Under the pieces are notes generated by a model. It was not told the DNA's origin and ran no database searches. It saw only the letters and a program-made list of their open reading frames with translations. The position numbers and the translations under genes were made by a program. 9,254 bases of DNA from Parcubacteria group bacterium (GTDB lineage: Bacteria > Patescibacteriota > Minisyncoccia > Minisyncoccales > CG1-02-41-26). Shown in pieces: positions 1 through 5,558 of the stretch (within the stretch, counting starts at the first letter, position 1; each line of letters opens with the position of its first letter). The stretch covers positions 1 through 9,254 of the forward strand of contig JABMPZ010000101.1 in NCBI GenBank assembly GCA_013203565.1. Reading direction: 5' to 3'.

Positions 1-26
1 CAAATGGGCACGATCGTGCCCATTTG
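1..26. repeat. Perfect 26-base palindrome
   Basis: The first 26 bases read identically on both strands: arm CAAATGGGC, self-complementary centre ACGATCGT, arm GCCCATTTG. There is no T-run on either side, so it does not look like a terminator. The centre ACGATCGT also occurs in the second palindrome at 52-85, which points to one family of elements. It lies downstream of the ATP-cone gene and outside any gene I can support. The left edge of the window falls exactly on the palindrome, so the element may continue beyond it. Confidence 0.85.
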
Positions 27-51
27 TTGCCATCTGTCATATTAATATTTT

Positions 52-85
52 CGGACATTTGGGAACGATCGTTCTCGTTTGTCCG
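52..85. repeat. Imperfect palindrome, CGGACA...TGTCCG element
   Basis: This 34-base inverted repeat opens with CGGACA and closes with TGTCCG around a centre GAACGATCGTTC; the segments between are only partly complementary. It starts 9 bases after the ATP-cone gene's stop codon. It could form a hairpin in that gene's 3' untranslated region, but no U-run follows on the minus strand, so termination is not supported. The stretch TGTCA, then 12 bases, then CGGACATTT (35-60) joins it to the palindrome at 1-26; a near copy of this join occurs at 9195-9219, so these are members of a dispersed repeat family. Confidence 0.75.
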
Positions 86-94
86 CAAAGATAT

Positions 95-946
95 TTAAGA
101 GCCGAGCAGAGTTTTTGCTTGGTTTATTAATTTTGTTAATTGGACACTTGGGACTCCGAGTTGTCGGCTTAATGTGTTTGCCCTTACATTTATAATATCT
201 TTTGCTAACATAATATCTTTGCTGGCAAACTTTTCAGCTGTTTGTTTGTTTAAGGATGGTAAAATAGTAATTGGATAAAGTTGATGTTTGTCTATTAAAC
301 GCTCAAGTCCATCTCCTTCTGGATAACGCCACCCAAGAAGCTCAACTCCCATACATTTAGAGTATTTAATTGCATGTCCTGAAAACTTTGTGTTTGTTAC
401 AAGAACACTTTTCGCATTAAGCCCTTGGAATTCTTTTTTATTCAAGAAAACACCACTTTGAATGTCTAAGAATCTTGCATGGTTTGCTAAAGCCACATAC
501 ATATCTATTCTATTCCCAGGTTGATTGCGATATTTGCACTCCCCTATCTTTAATGCGTCTTGTTTGTTTGCTACAAAATCAATTTCATAATCTTTAATGC
601 ATTTTCCTGCAATAGTTTGATTTATTTTCACACTATAGCCCGCTTCTTTATAAACAGCCCCGATAAACTTTTCAAAATAGAAGCCAGCAGGGCCCATTTT
701 CCTCATTGCCTCCTTCAAACTAAACCTCATAGCAGACGCAGGTGTTTCTTTATGCAAAAGAGCCCTGACTTTCTTGTAAATATCAGAAGTAGTCATTCCA
801 TCAATGGCCTCTGCCTCAATACGAGAGGCAATGTCCCGAGCCAACTGATTAGAAGCACCAACATTCTTAGCTGCACGATAAACTTTCTTTACAGAAAGCA
901 ATTCTCTCTCCCCTCTTTGATTAATAACATAAGGAATATTTACCAT
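95..946 (-). CDS. ATP-cone domain protein with PD-(D/E)XK (Mrr-like) nuclease domain
   Basis: The predicted protein has 283 residues from the ATG at 946. Residues about 4-85 look like an ATP-cone, the nucleotide-sensing module known from ribonucleotide reductases and NrdR (YVINQRGERE at the front, then a helical body). Residues about 88-205 look like a restriction-endonuclease-like fold: E92 in a helix, D113 in YEID, and E126-C127-K128 in GECKYR give the E...D...ExK arrangement of PD-(D/E)XK nucleases, followed by VLVTNTKFS and a GWRYP strand typical of Mrr-like proteins. The remaining C-terminal part is helical and unassigned. A role in nucleotide-controlled DNA cleavage or defence is inference. 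An in-frame ATG at 976 would add 10 residues but lies inside the terminator hairpin of the upstream STAS gene, so I prefer 946, which still keeps the whole ATP-cone. Neither start has a Shine-Dalgarno sequence. No partner methylase or helicase is visible. Confidence 0.8.
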   Translation of the reverse strand: MVNIPYVINQRGERELLSVKKVYRAAKNVGASNQLARDIASRIEAEAIDGMTTSDIYKKVRALLHKETPASAMRFSLKEAMRKMGPAGFYFEKFIGAVYKEAGYSVKINQTIAGKCIKDYEIDFVANKQDALKIGECKYRNQPGNRIDMYVALANHARFLDIQSGVFLNKKEFQGLNAKSVLVTNTKFSGHAIKYSKCMGVELLGWRYPEGDGLERLIDKHQLYPITILPSLNKQTAEKFASKDIMLAKDIINVRANTLSRQLGVPSVQLTKLINQAKTLLGS

Positions 947-958
947 ATATTTATAATT

Positions 959-1012
959 AAAAACCCTTATCCTCATTTTATCACATACTATTGTGATAAA
1001 AAAGGATAAGGG
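959..1012 (-). terminator. Intrinsic terminator of the STAS gene
   Basis: Read on the minus strand, a 10-base arm CCCTTATCCT (1012-1003) pairs with AGGATAAGGG (973-964), and inside it TTTATCACA (1000-992) pairs with TGTGATAAA (985-977), with a 6-base loop and a small internal loop. The stem is followed at once by five T residues (963-959). It begins 7 bases after the STAS stop codon. The plus-strand direction has no T-run. It overlaps the upstream possible start (976) of the following gene. Confidence 0.9.
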
Positions 1013-1019
1013 AACTGAT

Positions 1020-1469
1020 TCAAAGTGCTACAGCCGTCTCTGGGGGCTTAAATGACTCAAGTGCCTCATATTCACTGTCATATTTCTCAAATACTTGGTC
1101 CAACTTGGTTATAACGAGCAGATACCTCACAGACCTACCGACATTGAGTAGGACCACTTTAGTCCCTTTTCTTGTCAGGTAAGTATAAGCCCCAATCAGC
1201 ATTCCAAGCCCTACGGAGTCCATCATTGGAACCTTCATAAGGTTTAGGATAATACCTTTATTATTGGGCAGATCCATACTTCCTTGAATGGCTTCATTAA
1301 GATCAAATCTGCGGTCTCCAATGATCTCTCCAGCAACATCAAGGATAGCAATATCATCGCTTATTCTCCTATCAATGCTGAAAATAACCTTATCTGTTTC
1401 TTCTTTTTCTCCCGTCTCTTCATTCGTTAAGGTCTTTTTTATCTCTACGACTCTTTCTATATCAGCCAT
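1020..1469 (-). CDS. STAS-domain protein, anti-sigma factor antagonist family
   Basis: The protein has 149 residues. Residues about 28-140 match a STAS domain of the SpoIIAA/RsbV type: an IAILDVAGEI strand, GIILNLMKV, then the signature DSVGLGML with S85 at the position that partner-switching kinases phosphorylate in characterised family members, then KGTKVVLLNV and a final helix. The first 25 or so residues are charged and the last 10 look disordered. In characterised systems such proteins bind an anti-sigma factor/kinase and free a sigma factor or other target; neither a kinase nor a PP2C phosphatase gene is in this window, so the partner is unknown. It has its own strong ribosome binding site, lies 108 bases downstream of ybaB, and ends with a strong terminator. 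That suggests a separately expressed single gene, though I found no clear promoter. The stop codon is TGA. Confidence 0.88.
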   Translation of the reverse strand: MADIERVVEIKKTLTNEETGEKEETDKVIFSIDRRISDDIAILDVAGEIIGDRRFDLNEAIQGSMDLPNNKGIILNLMKVPMMDSVGLGMLIGAYTYLTRKGTKVVLLNVGRSVRYLLVITKLDQVFEKYDSEYEALESFKPPETAVAL

Positions 1470-1473
1470 GACT

Positions 1474-1481
1474 TCCTCCTT
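1474..1481 (-). promoter_or_regulatory. Strong Shine-Dalgarno site of the STAS gene
   Basis: On the minus strand AAGGAGGA lies 4 bases before the ATG at 1469, an almost perfect match to the anti-Shine-Dalgarno end of 16S rRNA. It fixes the STAS start. It stands out because the other genes in the window have no comparable site. Confidence 0.93.
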
Positions 1482-1500
1482 TAGGGAATTAAAGTTAATA

Positions 1501-1516
1501 GCTTAAACATTTAAGC
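1501..1516. promoter_or_regulatory. Operator-like palindrome upstream of the STAS gene
   Basis: GCTTAAA, a 2-base centre, then TTTAAGC makes a perfect 7+2+7 inverted repeat about 20 bases upstream of the Shine-Dalgarno site. AT-rich sequence resembling a -10 region (TTGTATATGG on the minus strand) lies just upstream, so the palindrome would sit near a transcription start, a usual place for a repressor site. No matching regulator is known from the window, and a transcript-level hairpin is an equal possibility. Confidence 0.45.
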
Positions 1517-1577
1517 CATATACAAGGTAAAAAATACCTATATATCTGTTTTACTCTTTTTATATACAAAGTCAAGC

Positions 1578-1835
1578 TTACGATCCGAAACCGGGTAGGC
1601 CGGACATTTTGCTTGCTATAATTCCTTGTAGCTTCTTCATCGCGTCGTTTACACACTCTTTTATAATTTGCTCTTGGTCTGTTTGAGATAACTCTGGGTT
1701 TAATCTTACTTCTTCTACTTGCATATTGCCATTAATAACTACTTTAACTCCATTTATCTCAACTTCAGCTCTTTCTTTGCCTAATTCATTCTGAATATCA
1801 TGTAATTGTTTTATTTGTTTGAATTTATCCAACAT
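1578..1835 (-). CDS. ybaB: YbaB/EbfC family nucleoid-associated protein
   Basis: The protein has 85 residues, shorter than the usual 100-115 of the family because the N-terminal region is trimmed. A charged N-terminal helix (MLDKFKQIKQLHDIQNEL) is followed by the core beta strands VEINGVKVVINGNMQVEEVRLNPEL and a C-terminal helix with VNDAMKKLQGIIASKMSGL, the family's diagnostic pattern. Known members are dimeric DNA-binding proteins that coat or bend DNA and affect expression. It starts 3 bases after the secA stop codon, without a Shine-Dalgarno sequence, so translational coupling to secA is likely. In many bacteria ybaB sits with dnaX and recR; here it is the last gene of a murB-secA run instead. 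Confidence 0.93.
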   Translation of the reverse strand: MLDKFKQIKQLHDIQNELGKERAEVEINGVKVVINGNMQVEEVRLNPELSQTDQEQIIKECVNDAMKKLQGIIASKMSGLPGFGS

Positions 1836-1838
1836 ATT

Positions 1839-4322
1839 CTATTTATTAATTGATAACTTAAAAATCGTGTGTGCTATTTGTGATTGTATTATGCTCCAGA
1901 GGTTTTGAAAGGCTCTATGGCCTTCTGTTTTGTATTCAACTAAAGGGTCTTTGCCTCCATAGGCACGGAGATGAACAGCATCCTTTAGATGGTCCATATT
2001 AACAAGGTGTTCTGTCCAATACATATCAAGAGATTTTAAACATGCATACCGTAGAATGTTTTCTACTGGCTCTTTGCCCTCTGTCTCTTGTTTGTGATTG
2101 ATTAATTCTTTAACAAAACTATTCAATGGCGCAATTATTGCTTCAGATGATTTTAATTCTTTAATCTTCTGTTTAATTTCTTCAGAAATTGGAAACATTG
2201 TTCTTAATTCCTCAATCATTTCCTCTACATTCATCTTACTATCTTGAGAATGAGTAAAAACAATACTCTCTATCTCGTTATACAGGATATCAAGAACAAA
2301 CTCTTCTAATTGCTGATAATCTTTTTTCAGAATATCATTTCTTTGAGAGTAAATCTTGTTCCTATGCTTACTCATAACATCATCATACTCTAAAATATGT
2401 TGTCTTGAGTCAAAATACATACCCTCTACTTTGTTTTGAGCTTTCTCAATTGCTGATGAGATTATCTTTGCTTCAATTGGCTGGTCTTCAGGTAGTTTTA
2501 ACATATTCATCACATTTTGCATCTTATCTCCACCGAATATCTTCATAAGTTCGTCTTCCAAAGAAACAAAAAACTGTGAAGACCCAGGGTCACCCTGTCT
2601 TCCTGAACGGCCCCTTAACTGATTATCTATTCTACGGGCTTCATGGCGTTCTGTTCCAATAACATGAAGTCCTCCGAGTTCTTTTATCTTACTTGCTTCT
2701 TCATCAGTTGAAGGGTTACCCCCTAAAACAATGTCCACTCCCCTACCTGCCATATTAGTTGCTACTGTTACAGCACCTATTTTACCTGCCTGCGCTATAA
2801 TCTCACCTTCTCTTTGGTGGTTCTTAGCATTTAGGATTTCATGTTTAATTCCTTCTCTGTTCAAAAGTTGACTTAGATATTCATTTCTCTCAACACTTCT
2901 TGTTCCTATTAACACAGGTTGTCCTTTTTCATTCCTTTGCTTTGTTTCTTTAATTATTGCCTTGAATTTGCCTGCTTCTGTTCTATAAATTAAATCAGCA
3001 AGCGCCTCTCTAATGAGTGGCTTGTTAGTCGGCACCACAACAACCTCTAATTTATATACTTTATCCAATTCTTCAGCTGAAGTTGTAGCTGTACCTGTCA
3101 TTCCAGATAGTTTTTCATACATTCTAAAATAGTTTTGAAATGTGATAGTAGCTAAAATCTTTGACTCTGGCTTTACCTCAACATTCTCTTTTGCCTCAAT
3201 TGCTTGATGTAAACCACTTGAGTATCTTCTACCAGGCATTAAACGGCCTGTAAATTCATCAATAATTACTACTTCACCTTGTTTTACGATATAGCTTTTA
3301 TCTTTATGGAAGAATGTATGGGATCTTAATGCTTGCTCTAAATAGTGGAGGTATTTCATTCCCTTACTATCATAAACATTATCAACTCCAAGTATTCTTT
3401 CTATCTTTTCAATCCCCTGCTCTGTTAGGGTGGCTGCTCTTAACTTTTCATCCGTGTTATAGTCAACATCTACTTTTAAGTTAGGGACAATCCTTGATAA
3501 TTCTTTGTATAGTTTTGATGATTCAAAATCTGGCTGTGAAATTATTAAAGGAGTTCTTGCTTCATCAATTAAAATAGAATCAACTTCATCAATTATGACA
3601 AAATGGAATTCTCTTTGAACTTTATCTTTAAGATTATGCGCCATATTGTCTCTTAGATAGTCAAAGCCAAACTCGTTATTAGTACCATAAGTAATATCTG
3701 CCTGATATGCTTGTCTTCTTTCTACTGGTCTTAGAAAATCTTCAACTACTTTAAATCCTCCAACTGTATCACGCTGTTCATCTTTTTCTTCTGGAGTATC
3801 TTCAGTGTTTCTCTCCTCTATATAGCTTGGGTCATAAATAAATGCTGAATCATGAATAATACATCCAATAGAAAGCCCAAGAGCGTGATATATCTGCCCC
3901 ATCCATACAGCATCTCTTTTAGCTAAGTAATCATTCACTGTTATAACATGAACTCCTTTTTCTGTGAGAGCATTTAAGTATGTTGGTAGAGTACAAGCAA
4001 GGGTTTTACCTTCACCTGTTTTCATTTCAGCAACTTTTCCTTGATGTAAAACAATACCACCAATCAACTGAACATCATAATGTCTTTGCTTGAGTGTTCG
4101 TTTACTTGCCTCTCTTACTACAGCAAATGCCTCTGGTAAAATACTATCTAAGTTCTCTCCTTTTTGAATCCGTTCTTTGAAATCTTTTGTCTTATTTTTT
4201 AATTCATCCAAAGAAAGCGCTCCAAGCTCTTTTTCAAGACCATTTATTTTCTCAACTGTATTAGACAAGCCCTTAATGAATTTCTCATTAGGGTCTGTAA
4301 AGAATTTTGAAAATAGTTTCAT
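1839..4322 (-). CDS. secA: Protein translocase subunit SecA (preprotein translocase ATPase)
   Basis: The protein has 827 residues. It is the motor that pushes unfolded preproteins through SecYEG using ATP. Visible motifs are Walker A MKTGEGKT (100-107), TYGTNNEFGFDYLRDN (211-226), the DEVD box (245-248) followed by IDEARTPLI, the preprotein cross-linking region about 261-388, MTGTA (408-412), GTRSVE (473-478), ATNMAGRGVDI (521-531) and QLRGRSGRQGD (568-578), then the helical scaffold/wing region to the end. Two departures from E. coli SecA (901 residues) stand out: the C-terminal linker and cysteine-rich zinc-binding tail that contacts SecB are absent, and about 40 mostly charged residues (about 159-201) are inserted where typical SecA has a short link before the TYGTNNEFGFDYLRDN motif. 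The start lies 14 bases after murB with no Shine-Dalgarno motif; MKLFSKFFTD is a normal SecA beginning. It is cotranscribed with murB and ybaB by spacing. Confidence 0.98.
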   Translation of the reverse strand: MKLFSKFFTDPNEKFIKGLSNTVEKINGLEKELGALSLDELKNKTKDFKERIQKGENLDSILPEAFAVVREASKRTLKQRHYDVQLIGGIVLHQGKVAEMKTGEGKTLACTLPTYLNALTEKGVHVITVNDYLAKRDAVWMGQIYHALGLSIGCIIHDSAFIYDPSYIEERNTEDTPEEKDEQRDTVGGFKVVEDFLRPVERRQAYQADITYGTNNEFGFDYLRDNMAHNLKDKVQREFHFVIIDEVDSILIDEARTPLIISQPDFESSKLYKELSRIVPNLKVDVDYNTDEKLRAATLTEQGIEKIERILGVDNVYDSKGMKYLHYLEQALRSHTFFHKDKSYIVKQGEVVIIDEFTGRLMPGRRYSSGLHQAIEAKENVEVKPESKILATITFQNYFRMYEKLSGMTGTATTSAEELDKVYKLEVVVVPTNKPLIREALADLIYRTEAGKFKAIIKETKQRNEKGQPVLIGTRSVERNEYLSQLLNREGIKHEILNAKNHQREGEIIAQAGKIGAVTVATNMAGRGVDIVLGGNPSTDEEASKIKELGGLHVIGTERHEARRIDNQLRGRSGRQGDPGSSQFFVSLEDELMKIFGGDKMQNVMNMLKLPEDQPIEAKIISSAIEKAQNKVEGMYFDSRQHILEYDDVMSKHRNKIYSQRNDILKKDYQQLEEFVLDILYNEIESIVFTHSQDSKMNVEEMIEELRTMFPISEEIKQKIKELKSSEAIIAPLNSFVKELINHKQETEGKEPVENILRYACLKSLDMYWTEHLVNMDHLKDAVHLRAYGGKDPLVEYKTEGHRAFQNLWSIIQSQIAHTIFKLSINK

Positions 4323-4336
4323 AATTTTAGAAAAAA

Positions 4337-5227
4337 TTAAAAGCCGAGATATCGCAATTCTTCTTCAAGAACAATATCAAATTTTTCTTTTATTTTTGTT
4401 TTGATTAATTTTATTAATTCTAAAACATCATTTGCTGTTGCCCCTCCTAAGTTAACAATAAAATTTGAATGTTTATCAGATATTTGCGCTTTACCTATTA
4501 TCTTACCAGCAAGCCCTACTTCTTTAATCAATAATCCTGCTGCTGTTTTGTCATCAGGGTTCTTAAATATGCAACCAGCAGATGGTAAGGGTGTATGATT
4601 GTCTCTCCTATATTTCAAAACTCTTAACACTTCTTGCTTAATTTCTTGTTTATCCTTTCTCTTCAAAACTAATAGAGCTGATAATATAATAAGGCTAGGG
4701 TTTGTCTTAAAAATACTACTTTTATAGTCAAACTCGCACTCGTCTTTGGTCAATTTTTTTATTTCAAGAGTTTCAGTATCCAAAACTTCTACCTCTTTTA
4801 CATTATCAGATGTATCAACTCCAAATCCACCAGCAACATTATATATTGCCCCTCCTACTGTGATATTAGGAATTCCTGCAGCCCATTCAAACCCACTTAA
4901 TCCTTCATCATTAGAGAGTTTAAGTAATTGAAGAATCTTTACTCCTGCTTCTGCAAAAACACAAACATCAAAATCCTCATTGCAACTTTCAATTCTATGT
5001 TCTTTATTTTGTATCCTAATTACTAAACCATCAAAACCATTATCGCTTACTAATAGATTACTACCTCCACCTAAAACAAAAAAAGGGACACTCTCTTGTT
5101 TTGCCCATTTTATTGCTTCAATGATATCTTCCCTATTATTTGCAGTAAAGAAGTATTTAGCTCTCCCTCCTATTTTAAAAGTTGTATAATCTTTCAGGAG
5201 AACGGCTTTCTCAAATTTTTGTATCAT
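4337..5227 (-). CDS. murB: UDP-N-acetylenolpyruvoylglucosamine reductase (MurB, type II)
   Basis: The protein has 296 residues. MurB uses FAD and NADPH to reduce UDP-GlcNAc-enolpyruvate to UDP-MurNAc in the cytoplasmic stage of peptidoglycan synthesis. The FAD domain shows TTFKIGGRA (15-23), VLGGGSNLLVSDNGFDG (51-67) and GFEWAAGIPNITVGGAIYN (112-130); the C-terminal substrate domain has FDYKSSIFK (166-174), PSAGCIFKNP (215-224) and EEELRYLGF at the end. The length and absence of the type I insertion suggest type II. Two catalytic positions differ from the E. coli pattern: the proton-donor serine (S229 in E. coli) is C219 here, and the arginine of the YR motif (R159 in E. coli) is K169. Both changes are conservative and the protein is otherwise complete, so it is probably active. 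It is the first gene of the murB-secA-ybaB run. No Shine-Dalgarno is visible before the ATG at 5227; the structured RNA region lies immediately upstream. Confidence 0.96.
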   Translation of the reverse strand: MIQKFEKAVLLKDYTTFKIGGRAKYFFTANNREDIIEAIKWAKQESVPFFVLGGGSNLLVSDNGFDGLVIRIQNKEHRIESCNEDFDVCVFAEAGVKILQLLKLSNDEGLSGFEWAAGIPNITVGGAIYNVAGGFGVDTSDNVKEVEVLDTETLEIKKLTKDECEFDYKSSIFKTNPSLIILSALLVLKRKDKQEIKQEVLRVLKYRRDNHTPLPSAGCIFKNPDDKTAAGLLIKEVGLAGKIIGKAQISDKHSNFIVNLGGATANDVLELIKLIKTKIKEKFDIVLEEELRYLGF

Positions 5228-5279
5228 ATCTATAAACGAGATATTTCCCGTATTTTGAGCCCCTTACATATATACACAC

Positions 5280-5303
5280 AAAAAGAGGCGCATAACACGA
5301 GCC
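5280..5303 (-). terminator. Weak terminator-like hairpin at the end of the second RNA module
   Basis: On the minus strand a 17-base segment (5303-5287) can fold as 3 pairs, one mismatch and 3 pairs around a 3-base loop, followed by CU, C and then five U (5284-5280). The stem is short, so termination may be partial. Its 5' arm (GGCUC) is the same segment that closes the long hairpin of the RNA, so the two folds exclude each other, as in an attenuator. Confidence 0.45.
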
Positions 5304-5356
5304 GGGAGGGTAAACCTCCAATATGATCTAAGTGAGGACCAGCTCCCGAGCTCACC
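5280..5356 (-). ncRNA. Candidate 77-base structured RNA upstream of murB (family not recognised)
   Basis: A good promoter at 5360-5388 would start transcription near 5355, and a U-run ends at 5280. The RNA between is much richer in G and C than its surroundings. It folds into one long hairpin: 5353-5350 pairs with 5302-5299, 5348-5343 with 5308-5303, 5340-5338 with 5311-5309, and 5337-5334 with 5318-5315, giving 17 pairs with small bulges and a 15-base apical loop (ACUUAGAUCAUAUUG). It lacks the GGAA loop and GGUCAGG-type motifs of SRP RNA, has no T-arm motif of tRNA, and matches no riboswitch I recognise. It may be a free small RNA or the 5' leader of murB-secA-ybaB, whose start codon is about 53 bases downstream. 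An open frame crosses it, but that frame also crosses the promoter and an upstream terminator and is not credible as a gene. Confidence 0.6.
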
Positions 5357-5359
5357 TTT

Positions 5360-5388
5360 ATTCTACCTTTTTCATAAAACACAGTCAA
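5360..5388 (-). promoter_or_regulatory. Sigma-70-type promoter for the second RNA module
   Basis: On the minus strand TTGACT (5388-5383), a 17-base spacer and TAGAAT (5365-5360) match the consensus -35 and -10 boxes at 5 of 6 positions each with ideal spacing. Initiation is expected near 5355, exactly where the GC-rich hairpin RNA begins. This would also be the nearest good promoter for murB. Confidence 0.8.
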
Positions 5389-5401
5389 CAGTATTTGTAC
5401 T

Positions 5402-5441
5402 AAAAAGCAAAAGACCTTGTCCGAAAACAAAATCTTTTGCT
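5402..5441 (-). terminator. Intrinsic terminator between the two RNA modules
   Basis: On the minus strand AGCAAAAGAUUUUGU (5441-5427) pairs without interruption with ACAAGGUCUUUUGCU (5420-5406), two of the 15 pairs being G-U, around the 6-base loop UUUCGG; four U follow (5405-5402). It separates the upstream promoter (5494-5522) from the downstream one (5360-5388). Confidence 0.85.
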
Positions 5442-5487
5442 GATCATTAATTGAAGTATATCTAAATGAATAGATAAGCCCTCACTT
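5402..5487 (-). ncRNA. Candidate 86-base small RNA or terminated leader
   Basis: The interval runs from the predicted start of the strong promoter at 5494-5522 (about 5487) to the end of the terminator at 5402. Its 5' half holds a small hairpin (TAGATA/TATCTA arms at 5476-5471 and 5464-5459, 6-base loop) and its 3' half is the 15-pair terminator hairpin. There is no convincing open frame between promoter and terminator. It could be a free small RNA, or an attenuated leader from which readthrough reaches the next module and murB. The family is not recognised. Confidence 0.55.
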
Positions 5488-5493
5488 AAAACA

Positions 5494-5522
5494 ATTTTAA
5501 CAAATCATTAGCCATTTGTCAA
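5494..5522 (-). promoter_or_regulatory. Strong sigma-70-type promoter with extended -10
   Basis: On the minus strand a perfect TTGACA (5522-5517), a 17-base spacer and TAAAAT (5499-5494) are present, with TG one base before the -10 box, making an extended -10. This is the best promoter match in the window. Initiation is expected near 5487. It lies 37 bases beyond the ligase gene's stop codon, pointing toward murB. Confidence 0.85.
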
Positions 5523-5558
5523 CCCTTTTACAACTCTTAACCCTGCGTGTTCCACTTG

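Noticed and set aside
52..85. Terminator of the nuclease gene
   Set aside because: The hairpin is placed correctly on the minus strand, but it is followed by GAAAATATT and no U-run.
1..94. CRISPR array at the left edge
   Set aside because: The repeats differ in their centres and arms, only two lie together, and no cas gene is present; palindromic intergenic elements fit better.
560..1009. 149-codon plus-strand open frame opposite the nuclease gene
   Set aside because: It is antisense to a protein with recognisable domains and runs through the terminator stem; composition is not protein-like.
1525..1539. Terminator or operator AGGTA-N5-TACCT between ybaB and the STAS gene
   Set aside because: Only 5 pairs and no following T-run; too weak to call.
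1545..1575. Promoter for the STAS gene using TTGACT at 1570-1575
   Set aside because: The nearest -10-like TATATA is about 25 bases away, beyond workable spacing, so no promoter is called there.
1594..1604. CGGACATTTT inside ybaB as another copy of the palindromic repeat
   Set aside because: The match is about 10 bases, lies in coding sequence for the conserved KMSGL region, and has no inverted repeat around it.
5280..5356. SRP RNA, tRNA or a known riboswitch
   Set aside because: Size and hairpin shape resemble a small SRP RNA, but the GGAA tetraloop and GGUCAGG/AGCAG motifs are missing. There is no tRNA cloverleaf or GGTTCRA motif, and no riboswitch core I recognise.
5230..5430. 66-codon minus-strand open frame from a TTG across the region upstream of murB
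   Set aside because: It begins inside a strong terminator hairpin, crosses a good promoter and then the structured RNA. The start is TTG without a Shine-Dalgarno. The frame is better explained as RNA genes, although its short peptide-like stretch could appear conserved because the RNA is.
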